Shown in pieces: positions 33,331 through 43,000 of a DNA stretch of 64,000 nt. Every line of letters begins with the position of its first letter. Positions within the stretch are counted from its first letter, which is position 1. A program made the position numbers and the translations under genes. The stretch comes from Nocardioides plantarum. Its GTDB lineage: Bacteria > Actinomycetota > Actinomycetes > Propionibacteriales > Nocardioidaceae. A model generated the notes under the pieces. That model was not told the DNA's origin. It worked only from the letters and a program-made list of their open reading frames with translations, and ran no database searches. Where the stretch lies: NCBI RefSeq assembly GCF_006346395.1, contig NZ_VDMS01000001.1, positions 186,001-250,000 of the forward strand, in the 5' to 3' direction.

Positions 33331-36300
33331 CTACGGGACGACCTTGATCGTCACGGCCTTGACCGCCCCGGTGTAGGTCGCGTTGGCCAGGAAGGTGACC
33401 GTCACCTTGGTGGTCTTCGACAGACCCGGGAGGGTGCGGGTGGTCTTGCCGCCGACCAGGGTCTGGACCGCGAACTTGCCGTTGTAGTTGAACCGGACCT
33501 GACCGCTCACCGTTCCGCCGGAGCCGGTCAGCGCGACCTTGACCGTGGGCTTGGTGCCCTTCCTGACCGAGGTCGGGGCGGTCACCTTCAGGGTCGGGGT
33601 CTGCTTGGTCACCGTGATGCGGACGGTGTCGGTGCTCGGCTCGGTGTTGGCGTCACCGAGGTAGCTCACCGCGGCGTTCGATGCGCCGACCGAGGTCCAC
33701 GGGCCCACCACGATCGAGGCGACACCGTCGACCAGCGTGCCGGAGACCGTCTGGCTGCCGTTGATGACCACCCGGACGGTGCCCGTGGGCGTGTAGCCGG
33801 GGGCACCGACCGTGACCGTGAACCGGGTCGAGTTCTTCTTGACCACGACCGTGGTCTCGCGGGCGGTGGCGTCGGTCGTCGACGCACCCTTGGCGACGGT
33901 CAGGGTCACGGTTCCGGTGGCGGCGGTGAACAGGTCGTCACCGGCGTAGGACAGGGACAGCGTGTAGGTGCCCGCCGGCAGGGCGAGGGCCTCGATGGTG
34001 GCCGCGCCGGTGCCGTTGGCGCCCAGCGTCGCGGTGGCGACGGTCGTGGCGCCGTCCTTGACGGTGACGGTGCCCGTCGGGGTGCCGTGGGTGGTCGGGC
34101 CGACGCGGACGGGGATCGAGGCCGCGCTGCCGTAGGTGACCGAGGTCGTCGTGCCACTGACCTCCGCCGCGATCCTGGTGACCGTGACGCTCACCGTGCC
34201 GGTGCTGGCCGCGAACCCGTCGGCGCCGAGGTAGCTCAGCGTGAACGAGTTGTCGCCGACCTCGAGAGCCGAGGCGGGGACGGTGATGTCGCCCTCGCCG
34301 TCGACCAGCGTGACGGTGCCGACCTCGGTGGTGCCGTCGAGCAGGCGGACGGTGCCGGTGGGCACGAGCGCGCTGTCGGCGGCATCGACGACGACGTGGA
34401 CGCTGGCGCCCTCACCGAGCTCGACCGAGGCCGCCGTCCCGGTGACGGTGGTGTCGAGGGCCTCAACCGTGACCGTGACCGACCCGGTGCTGTCCGAGAA
34501 GCCGTCCGCGCCGGCGTAGCTCAGGGTGAAGGGGTTGTCGCCCGGGTCGAGCGCCGAGGCGGGGACGGTGATGTCGCCCTCGCCGTCGGCCAGCGTGACG
34601 GTGCCGATCTCGGTGGCACCGTCGAGCAGGGTGACGGTGCCGGCCGGGTCGGCGGTGCCGGTGTCGGGCGTGACCGTCACGTGGACCGTGGCGGCCTCAC
34701 CGAAGCCGACCGGGTCGGCCGTGCCGGTCACGGTGGTGGCGACGCTGGGCGTGGCCTCGACCGCGAAGGGCACCTTGACCACCGTGCCGGTCCGGTTGCC
34801 GGTGAGGACGAGGTCGTGGGTGCCGCCGCTCAGGGCGGACGGCAGGTTGAAGCCCACCGACGCGGTGCCGACCTCGTCGTAGCCCGGGAGCTGGGTCTGC
34901 GGCGCGGTCGTCACCGGGAAGGTGGCGATGGTGTCGCCGCCATCGATCGAGGCCGTCACCGTGGTGTCGAGGACGTCGCCGGGGCCGGTCATCGACAGCG
35001 AGGTCAGGTCGGCGGTGAACGAGGCGCCCGAGGGGTACGTCGCCGGGGCGCCGGCCGGAACGGTGACCCCGACGCCGCGCTGGCTGTAGTCGACCGCAAG
35101 GACGTCGGACCCCGCGGCGTTGGCGGCGAAGTAGTCGACCTGCGCCTGGAGGTCGGTGCGCCCGGTGTCCTGCTTGCGGCCCTTGCCGTTGAGGGCGGCG
35201 AAGTTGTCGCCACCGGTGGACAGGAACGAGTTGACCGTGACCGAGTAGGTGTCGGTCAGCACGATCGGCGTGCCGTTGAGCGTCATCGTCCTGATCCGCT
35301 CGCCCTGCGCAGCGGTGGGGTCGTAGGTGTAGCGGAACCCCTTGCTGATGCCGAGCTTGAGGAACGGTCGCGAGGACCCGGTGGGCTGCCACTGCTGCTC
35401 GAGCGCCGCCTTGATCTGAGCACCGGTGAGGTCCTCGTTGACCAGGGTGTTGGCGAACGGCTGCACCGTGGCCGCCTGCTTGTAGGTGACGGTGCGAGGC
35501 GAGTCGCCGGCGGTGCCGGCCAGGTCGGCGCGCAGGCCACCGGGGTTCATGAACGCGATCTGCGCGGCCCCGAACGCCGGGTCGGAGGTCTGGTCACGCT
35601 GGATCTCGGCGACCAGGTTGCCCAGGGTCGACTCGCCACCACGGTTCTCGGTGGTGCCGTCGGCCAGCTTGGCCCGGTTGAAGGTGCCGGCGATCCTGCC
35701 GAGTGGCTGGGCACCGAGCACGTTGGCGTTGGCGACCGCGTTGTCCACGATCGTCTGGGTGTTCGCGTCGACCGGGTAGTTGAAGGTCGAGCCCGTCGTA
35801 CCGCTCTTGAGCGCCAGCACGGCCTGGGTCTTGGCCTGGACGACGCCGGTGCTCGGGTCGACCGTGAACACCAGCTGGTTGAGGTTGGTGCCGTACTGGC
35901 CGGCCGAGACGATCGGGCGGGTCGTGACCGGACGGTTCGCCCAGCTGCTGACCGGCTGCGAGCAGTTGTAGACCAGGTGGGTGTGACCGGACACGATCGC
36001 GTCGATGTCGCCGTCGACCGCCGAGGTGATCTTGCCGAAGTCACTGGTCGTGTCGGAGTTGATCGTCGCGCAGTCGGTGCCCGAGGCCCCCTCGTGGACC
36101 AGCAGCACGACGACGTCGGCCCCCGCGGCCTTGAGGTCGTCGGCCGCGGCGTTGGCAGCCGCTGCGATGTCGGTGACCTTGATGTCGGAGATGCCACCGG
36201 GCGAGACCAGCTCGGGCAGGTGCTCGGTGACCGCACCGATGTAGCCGACCTGGACGCCGTCCATGGTCTTCATCCAGGTGCCGTCGAGGGCCGGGTCGTT

Positions 36301-39300
36301 GGAGTCCTTGAACTTGACGTTGGCGCCGAGGTACTTCCAGCTCGCGCCGCCGTAGGGGTTGGTGTCGGCGTCGTAGGGCTTCATCACCCGGTTGACCAGG
36401 TCGTCGTAGCCCTGGTCGAACTCGTGGTTGCCGACCGCCGAGACCTCGAGGCCGGCCTCGTTGAGCGCATCGATCGTCGGCTTGTCCTTGGCGATGAAGG
36501 ACTCGAACGTCGAGGCACCGATCAGGTCACCCGCCGCCGCGAACGTCGTGTTGGGGTTGGCGGCACGCAGCTGCTTGACCGCACCGGCCAGCACCGCCGC
36601 ACCGGACGAGCCGGTCGTGGTGTCGTTCTGGATCCGGCCGTGGAAGTCGTTGGTCGCCAGGACCTGGACGTCGACCGTCGGGGCTGCCGCGACCGTGATC
36701 GGGACCCGGGCGACGGTGCCGGTCGTCGGGCCGGAGACCACGAGGGTCTTGGCGCCCGAGGCGGAGACGGGCAGGGTGACGACCACCGTGGCGGTCCCGA
36801 CCTCGTCGTAGCCCGGGAGCTGCGTCTGCAGGGTGCTCGTGACCGGGAACGAGCCCAGCGTCACGCCGTCGAGCTTGACCTCGACGCTGGTGTCCTTGAC
36901 GGCGCCCGGGCCGGTCATCGACAGCGACGTCAGGTTGAGGGCGACGTCCTGGCCGGCGGTCGGGGTCGCGGTGGTGACGACGGCACCGACGCCGCGCTGG
37001 GTCGAGTCGACCGGGAGCCCGGCCGAGCCGGAGGCCTGGGCGGCGAAGTAGTCGACCTGCGCCTGCAGGTCGGTCACCCCGGTGTCCTGCTTGCGACCCG
37101 TGCCGTTGAGCGCGGTGAAGTTGTCACCACCGGTCGACAGGAACGAGTTGACCGTGACGGAGTACGTCGCGGTGAGGTCGACCGCGGTGCCGTCGAGGTA
37201 CATGGCCTTGACCCGCGAGCCCTGGGCGCCGTTGGGGTCGTAGGTGTAGGTGAAGCCCTTGCTGATGCCCAGCTTGAGGAAGGGGCGGGACGCGCCAGAG
37301 GGCTGCCACTGCTGCTCGAGCGCCGCCTTGATCTGGGCACCGGTGAGGGCCTCGTTGACCAGGGTGTTGGCGAACGGCTGCACGTTGGCCGCGTCCTTGT
37401 ACGTCGCGACCCGCGGGAACGCCCCCGTGCCCTGACCGACGAGGTCGGCGCGCAGGCCACCGGGGTTCATGAACGCGATCTGCGCGCCGCCCCGGTTGGC
37501 ACCCGAGGTCTGGTCACGCTGGATCTCGGCGACCAGGTTGCCGAGGGTCGACTCGCCACCACGGTTCTCGGTGGTGCCGTCGGCCAGCTTGGCCCGGTAG
37601 GACGGGCCGGCGATGTTGCCCAGCGGCTGAGCGCCGAGGACGTTGGCGTTGTTGACCGCGGTGGTCACGATCGTCTGGGTGTTGGCATCGACCGGGTAGT
37701 TGAAGGTCGAGCCGGTGACGCCGTTCTTCAGCGGCAGCACGGCCTGGGTCTTGGCCTGGACGACGCCGGTGGTGGGGTCGACGGTGAAGACCAGCTGGTT
37801 GAGGTTGGTGCCGTACTGACCGGCCGAGACGATCGGGCGGGTCGTGACCGGGCGATCGGACCAGCCGGCCACGGGCTGTGCGCAGTTGTAGGTCAGGTGG
37901 GTGTGACCGGACACGATCGCGTCGACGTTGTCGTTGACCGCCGAGGTGATCTTGCCGAAGTCGGAGGTCGTGTCGGAGTTAATCGTCGTGCAGTCGGTGC
38001 CGGCAGCACCCTCGTGGACCAGCAGCACGATCACGTCGGCGCCGTCGGCCTTGAGCTGGTTGGCCGCCGTGTTGGCCGCGGTGGCGATGTCGGTGACCTG
38101 GATGTCGGAGATGCCACCGGGCGAGACCAGCTCGGGCAGGTGCTCGGTCACGGCTCCGATGTAGCCGACCTGCACGCCGCCCTGGGTCTTCATCCAGGTG
38201 CCGTCGAGCGCGGGGTCACCCGACGCCTTGAACTTCACGTTGGCGCCGAGGTACTTCCAGCTCGCGCCGCCGTAGGGGTTGGTGTCGGCGTCGTAGGGCT
38301 TCATCACCCGGTTGACCAGGTCGTCGTAGCCCTGGTCGAACTCGTGGTTGCCCACCGCCGAGACCTCGAGGCCGGCCTCGTTGAGCGCGTCGATCGTCGG
38401 CTTGTCGTGCTGGATGAAGGACTCGAAGGTCGAGGCGCCGATCAGGTCGCCGGCCGCCGCGAACGTCGTGTTGGGGTTGGCGGCACGCAGCTGCTTGACC
38501 GCACCGGCCAGTACCGCCGCACCGGCCGAGCCGGTCCCGGTGTCGTTCTGGATGCGGCCGTGGAAGTCGTTGGTGGCCAGGACCTGGACGTCGACCGGCG
38601 CGGTGGACTGGCCCACCGTGATGGTGAACGAGGTGGTCGCGGTCGCCGCGGTGGGCGTCGCCGCGTCGGTCACGGTCGCGGTCACGTCGTAGGTGCCGGT
38701 CGTGGTCGGGGTGCCGGAGACGTCGCCGGCGGTCGAGACCGTCACGCCGGCCGGCAGGCCGGTCGCGGTCCAGCTGTAGGGGGTCGTGCCGCCCGTCGCG
38801 GCGAGCGAGAATCCCGTGATCGCGGTGCCGGTCGTGGCCGTCTTGTCACCCGGGTCGGTCGCCGAGAGCGGCGCCGGAGCCACGGTGAGGGTGAACGACG
38901 TGGTGCCGGTCGCTGCGGTGGGCGTCGCCGAGTCGGTGGCCGTCGCGGTGACGGTGAAGGTGCCGGACGCGGTCGGGGTGCCGGAGACGGCGCCGTTGGC
39001 CGCGACGGTCACGCCGGCGGGCAGGCCCGTCGCGGTCCAGGTGTAGGGCGCGGTGCCGCCGGTGGCCGCGAGGGTGAAGCCGGTGATCGCGGTACCGACG
39101 ACGCCGGTCTTGTCGCCAGGGTTGGTGGCGGCGAGCGGAGGGGCGGTCGGGGTGGTGCTGCCGGTCGCGGCCTGGGGCGTGGGGGTGGTGGTCGTGAGGT
39201 CGAGGGAGTTGTTGTCGGTGTCCGCCCCGGCGGGGTTGCGCACGTACGCGAGGGTCGTGGTGCCGACCGTCGCCATCCGGGCGGTCTCGAAGGACGTCAC

Positions 39301-39819
39301 GGTTGCGCCATAGCCCACCGCGTCCACGACGCCGGTCGTGCCCGCCGGGATGTTGCCGGTCGGCACGGTCAGCGCCGCGGTGCCGTTGGACAGGACGACC
39401 AGGCCGGACGCGGCCGCGAGGTTGAGCGTCGAGGCCGTGGCGTCGGCGGCCGGCAGGTCGGCACCGCCGGTGCTCACCGCGCCCATCGCGATCAGGAAGC
39501 GGTCGTTGGCCGGCACCACCTTGTTGGGCAGTGCGACCGCGTTGGCCGCGGAGCCGGTGGCCGAGCGGTACTGGATCGACCAGCCGCTGAGCGAGATCGG
39601 GGCGTCGGTCGGGTTGTAGAGCTCGACGAAGTCCTGCTTGTAGGACGCCGCGGACGACGTGGAGCCACCCCCGCCGTAGACCTCGCTGATCACCAGGTTG
39701 GTGCCCGCGACGTTGGCCCGGGCGGGCGCGACGGTCAGGCCGACCGCGAGAGGGGTGACGACCAGACCGGCGACGATCGAGCCGATCAGCCCACGACGCG
39801 CAGAAGCGTGCAGAGACAC
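33331..39819 (-). CDS. Giant secreted protein with two tandem 5'-nucleotidase modules
   Basis: 2162 residues from the GTG at 39819, with AAGGA upstream. Signal peptide 1-35 (ending APARA). Lamin-tail domain about 40-200 (LVISEVYGGGG, QDFVELYNPTDAPISLSGW). Two He_PIG-type Ig repeats about 225-400. Then two 5'-nucleotidase modules, about 406-1045 and 1049-1690, each with DVQVLATNDFHGRIQ, VGNHEFDQGYDDL, a GHTH motif and the C-terminal NRGGESTLGNLVAEIQRDQT and NPGGLRADL. The modules are spaced exactly 640 codons and contain a 116-bp identical stretch. About five Ig-like domains close the protein. No sorting signal. Likely releases phosphate and nucleosides from extracellular nucleotides. Confidence 0.92.
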   Translation of the reverse strand: MSLHASARRGLIGSIVAGLVVTPLAVGLTVAPARANVAGTNLVISEVYGGGGSTSSAASYKQDFVELYNPTDAPISLSGWSIQYRSATGSAANAVALPNKVVPANDRFLIAMGAVSTGGADLPAADATASTLNLAAASGLVVLSNGTAALTVPTGNIPAGTTGVVDAVGYGATVTSFETARMATVGTTTLAYVRNPAGADTDNNSLDLTTTTPTPQAATGSTTPTAPPLAATNPGDKTGVVGTAITGFTLAATGGTAPYTWTATGLPAGVTVAANGAVSGTPTASGTFTVTATATDSATPTAATGTTSFTLTVAPAPLSATDPGDKTATTGTAITGFSLAATGGTTPYSWTATGLPAGVTVSTAGDVSGTPTTTGTYDVTATVTDAATPTAATATTSFTITVGQSTAPVDVQVLATNDFHGRIQNDTGTGSAGAAVLAGAVKQLRAANPNTTFAAAGDLIGASTFESFIQHDKPTIDALNEAGLEVSAVGNHEFDQGYDDLVNRVMKPYDADTNPYGGASWKYLGANVKFKASGDPALDGTWMKTQGGVQVGYIGAVTEHLPELVSPGGISDIQVTDIATAANTAANQLKADGADVIVLLVHEGAAGTDCTTINSDTTSDFGKITSAVNDNVDAIVSGHTHLTYNCAQPVAGWSDRPVTTRPIVSAGQYGTNLNQLVFTVDPTTGVVQAKTQAVLPLKNGVTGSTFNYPVDANTQTIVTTAVNNANVLGAQPLGNIAGPSYRAKLADGTTENRGGESTLGNLVAEIQRDQTSGANRGGAQIAFMNPGGLRADLVGQGTGAFPRVATYKDAANVQPFANTLVNEALTGAQIKAALEQQWQPSGASRPFLKLGISKGFTYTYDPNGAQGSRVKAMYLDGTAVDLTATYSVTVNSFLSTGGDNFTALNGTGRKQDTGVTDLQAQVDYFAAQASGSAGLPVDSTQRGVGAVVTTATPTAGQDVALNLTSLSMTGPGAVKDTSVEVKLDGVTLGSFPVTSTLQTQLPGYDEVGTATVVVTLPVSASGAKTLVVSGPTTGTVARVPITVAAAPTVDVQVLATNDFHGRIQNDTTTGSSGAAVLAGAVKQLRAANPNTTFAAAGDLIGASTFESFIAKDKPTIDALNEAGLEVSAVGNHEFDQGYDDLVNRVMKPYDADTNPYGGASWKYLGANVKFKDSNDPALDGTWMKTMDGVQVGYIGAVTEHLPELVSPGGISDIKVTDIAAAANAAADDLKAAGADVVVLLVHEGASGTDCATINSDTTSDFGKITSAVDGDIDAIVSGHTHLVYNCSQPVSSWANRPVTTRPIVSAGQYGTNLNQLVFTVDPSTGVVQAKTQAVLALKSGTTGSTFNYPVDANTQTIVDNAVANANVLGAQPLGRIAGTFNRAKLADGTTENRGGESTLGNLVAEIQRDQTSDPAFGAAQIAFMNPGGLRADLAGTAGDSPRTVTYKQAATVQPFANTLVNEDLTGAQIKAALEQQWQPTGSSRPFLKLGISKGFRYTYDPTAAQGERIRTMTLNGTPIVLTDTYSVTVNSFLSTGGDNFAALNGKGRKQDTGRTDLQAQVDYFAANAAGSDVLAVDYSQRGVGVTVPAGAPATYPSGASFTADLTSLSMTGPGDVLDTTVTASIDGGDTIATFPVTTAPQTQLPGYDEVGTASVGFNLPSALSGGTHDLVLTGNRTGTVVKVPFAVEATPSVATTVTGTADPVGFGEAATVHVTVTPDTGTADPAGTVTLLDGATEIGTVTLADGEGDITVPASALDPGDNPFTLSYAGADGFSDSTGSVTVTVEALDTTVTGTAASVELGEGASVHVVVDAADSALVPTGTVRLLDGTTEVGTVTLVDGEGDITVPASALEVGDNSFTLSYLGADGFAASTGTVSVTVTRIAAEVSGTTTSVTYGSAASIPVRVGPTTHGTPTGTVTVKDGATTVATATLGANGTGAATIEALALPAGTYTLSLSYAGDDLFTAATGTVTLTVAKGASTTDATARETTVVVKKNSTRFTVTVGAPGYTPTGTVRVVINGSQTVSGTLVDGVASIVVGPWTSVGASNAAVSYLGDANTEPSTDTVRITVTKQTPTLKVTAPTSVRKGTKPTVKVALTGSGGTVSGQVRFNYNGKFAVQTLVGGKTTRTLPGLSKTTKVTVTFLANATYTGAVKAVTIKVVP

Positions 39820-39980
39820 AGGGGGTCCTTCGGACGAGGAGGAACGAAACCAGGGGGGCACCGCGGGGAAGGGTTGAACCATAAGGCCGAGCACGGACAG
39901 TGCGTCGTGAAGTCGGACAATCGTCACCAAACATTTCGGTGGGTCCGTCCCAGGCTGCTCGACGGGTCCGAGACGACACC

Positions 39981-40013
39981 GGCCCGCCGAGCAGCAGGGC
40001 TGCTCGACGGGCC
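39981..40013. terminator. Terminator hairpin after the ExeM/nucleotidase gene
   Basis: GGCCCGCCGAGCAG and its near-complement CTGCTCGACGGGCC form a stem of about 14 bp with one mismatch, about 20 bp past the stop at 40035 on the minus strand. Confidence 0.65.
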
Positions 40014-40034
40014 GGGCCGACGTACGTCAGAGGA

Positions 40035-43000
40035 TCAACGGAGCTTGATGACGATCCTCTTGCTGACGGTGTTGAAGGTCGTGCTGCCGTTGTAGCGGAC
40101 CGTGACAGCGGTGTCCTTCGTGATCTTCGGCATCTTGTACTGCGCCTTGCCGTTGACCAGCGTGATCGTGGCGGTCTTGCCGCCGACGGTGAACGACGCC
40201 CGGCCGGTGACGACCGCGCCGTCGCCGGTCACGGCCACCTTGACGGTGGGCTGGGTGCCCTTGCGAGCCGACGCCACGGTGGTGATGGTGAGGGTCGGGG
40301 TCTGCTTGATGACCTTCACCTGCACCGTCGTCGTGTCGGACGACGCACGCTCGTCACCGCGGTAGACCACGGTGAGCGTGGCCGTGCCGACGCTGGCGTA
40401 GGGCCCGACCCGGATCGCGACCCGGCCCTGGCTGTTGAGCTCGCCGGTGCCCAGGACGGTGGAGCCGCGGCGGATCTCGACGGTGCCCGTGGGCGTGTAG
40501 CCGTCGGCCGTGACCGCCGCCGTGACCGTGTTGCGACTGCGCAGGACCGTCACCGACGTCGGGCTCGAGGTGGCCGTGACGGTGGTCGTCGCCTTGACGA
40601 CGGTCACGGTGACCTCGGTGGTGCTCGGGTCGAACCCGTCGTCCCCGGCGTAGGCCACGGTCAGCGGGTGGGAGCCGACCTCGAGGGCACGTGCCTCCAG
40701 GGTGAAGGTGGCCTTGCCGTCGACCAGGGTGGCCGAGTCGAGGACGTCCTCACCGTCGCGGAGCTCGACCTCGCCGGTGGGCGTGGCGTCGCTGCCGGTC
40801 GCGGTCACCGTGACCGAGACGGAGCCCGCCTTGCCGTAGACGATGTCAGCGGCAGTCGCGCTGATCGTCGTACCGACGCCCGGCGCGGCCTCGACCTCGA
40901 CCGGGACCTTGACCACGGTGCCGGTCTTGTCGCCGGTGAAGACGATCTCGTGCGTGCCACCGGCGAGGTTGCTCGGGAGCTCCACCTCGGCGGTCGCCGT
41001 GCCGACCTCGTCGAACCCGGGAAGGGCGGTCTGCAGCGTGGTCGTCACCGGGAAGGACCCGACCGACTGGCCGTCGATGGTGGCGGTCACGTTGGCGTCG
41101 ACCAGATCGTTCGGCCCGGTCATCGACAGCGACGACAGGTTGACCGTGACGGTGCTACCGGCCGGGTAGGTCTCCGGGTCCGTGCTCGGGATCGAGACCC
41201 CGACGCCGCGCTGGCTGTAGTCCACCGCGAGCGGCGCGGTCTGGGCGTCGAAGTAGTCGACCTGCGCCTGCAGGTCGGTCACCCCGGTGTCCTGCTTGCG
41301 ACCCGTGCCGTTGAGCGCGGTGAAGTTGTCGCCACCGGTCGACAGGAACGAGTTGACCGTCACCGAGTAGGTGTCGGTCAGCACGATCGGCGTGCCGTTG
41401 AGGCTCATCGTCTTGATCCGCGAGCCCTGGGCGGCGCTGGGGTCGTAGGTGTAGCGGAACCCCTTGCTGATGCCGAGCTTGAGGAACGGACGCGAGGCAC
41501 CGCTGGGCTGCCACTGCTGCTCCAGAGCCGCCTTGATCTGAGCACCCGTCAGGGCCTCGTTGACCAGCGTGTTGGCGAACGGCTGGACGTTGGCGGCCTG
41601 CTTGTAGGTGACGTCGCGGCTGGAGCCGTTGACGGTGCCGGCCAGGTCGGCCCGCAGACCACCCGGGTTCATGAACGCGATCTGCGCGGCGCCCCGGTTG
41701 GAGCCCGAGGTCTGCTCACGCTGGATCTCGGCGACCAGGTTGCCCAGGGTCGACTCGCCACCGCGGTTCTCGGTGGTGCCGTCGGCCAGCTTGGCCCGGT
41801 TGTAGGCGCCACCGATCTGACCGATCACCTGAGCACCGAGCACCTCGGCCTGCTGGACCGCGGTGGTCACGATCGACTGCGTCGCCGAGTCGACCGGGTA
41901 GTTGAAGGTCGAGCCCGTCGTACCGCTCTTGAGCGGCAGGACCGACTGGGTCTTCGCCTCGACGACGCCGGTGGTGGCGTCGACCGAGAAGTTGATCTTG
42001 TTCAGGTTGGTGCCGTACTGGCCGGCCGAGACGATCGGGCGGGTCGTGACCGGCCGGTTCGCCCAGCTGCTGACCGGCTGCGAGCAGTTGTAGACCAGGT
42101 GGGTGTGGCCCGAGACGATCGCGTCGACGTTGCCGTTGACCGCCGAGGTGATCTTGCCGAAGTCACTGGTCGTGTCGGAGTTGATCGTCGCGCAGTCGGT
42201 GCCCGCGGCACCCTCGTGGACCAGCAGGACGACCACGTCGACCCCGTCGGCCTTGAGGGCATCGGCCTCGGCGTTGACCGCGTTGGCGATGTTGGTGACC
42301 TCGATGTCGGCGATGCCGCCGGGGGCGACGAGCTCGGGCAGGTGCTCGGTGACCGCACCGACGTAGCCGACCTCGACGCCGCCCTGGTTCATGACGAAGC
42401 TGGGCTCGAGAGCCGGGTCGCCGCTGGCGCGCATCTTGACGTTGGCGCCGATGTAGGTCCACTCCGCGCGGTCCATGACCCGGTTGACCAGGTCGTCGTA
42501 GCCCTTGTCGAACTCGTGGTTGCCCACCGCCGACACGTCGAGACCGGCCTCGTTGAGCGCGTCGATCGTCGGCTCGTCGTTCTGGATGAACGACTCGAAC
42601 GTCGAGGCGCCGATCAGGTCACCCGCGGCGACGAACGACGTCGCCGGGTTGGCGGCCTTGAACTGCTTGACCGCACCGGCCAGGACGGCCGCGCCGGCCG
42701 AGCCGGAGCTGGTGTCGTTCTGGATCCGGCCGTGGAAGTCGTTGGTCGCCAGGATCTGGACGTCGACCGGGGTCTCCCCCGCCGCCGAGGTGGTCAGCCC
42801 GATGATCTCGGGGTTGTGGTCCGAGGCACGGTAGGGCTCGGTGTTGTAGAGGTTGGTGACGTTGTAGTTGAAGCGGCTGTACTCCTGGTAGACGGACTCG
42901 TCGCCGTTGATGTTCCAGATGTCGACGCCGGTCACGAGCTCCTCGGCCGCCGCGTTCGCGAACACGTGGTCGAGCGAGCCGTCGAGGCCACCGAAGTTGT

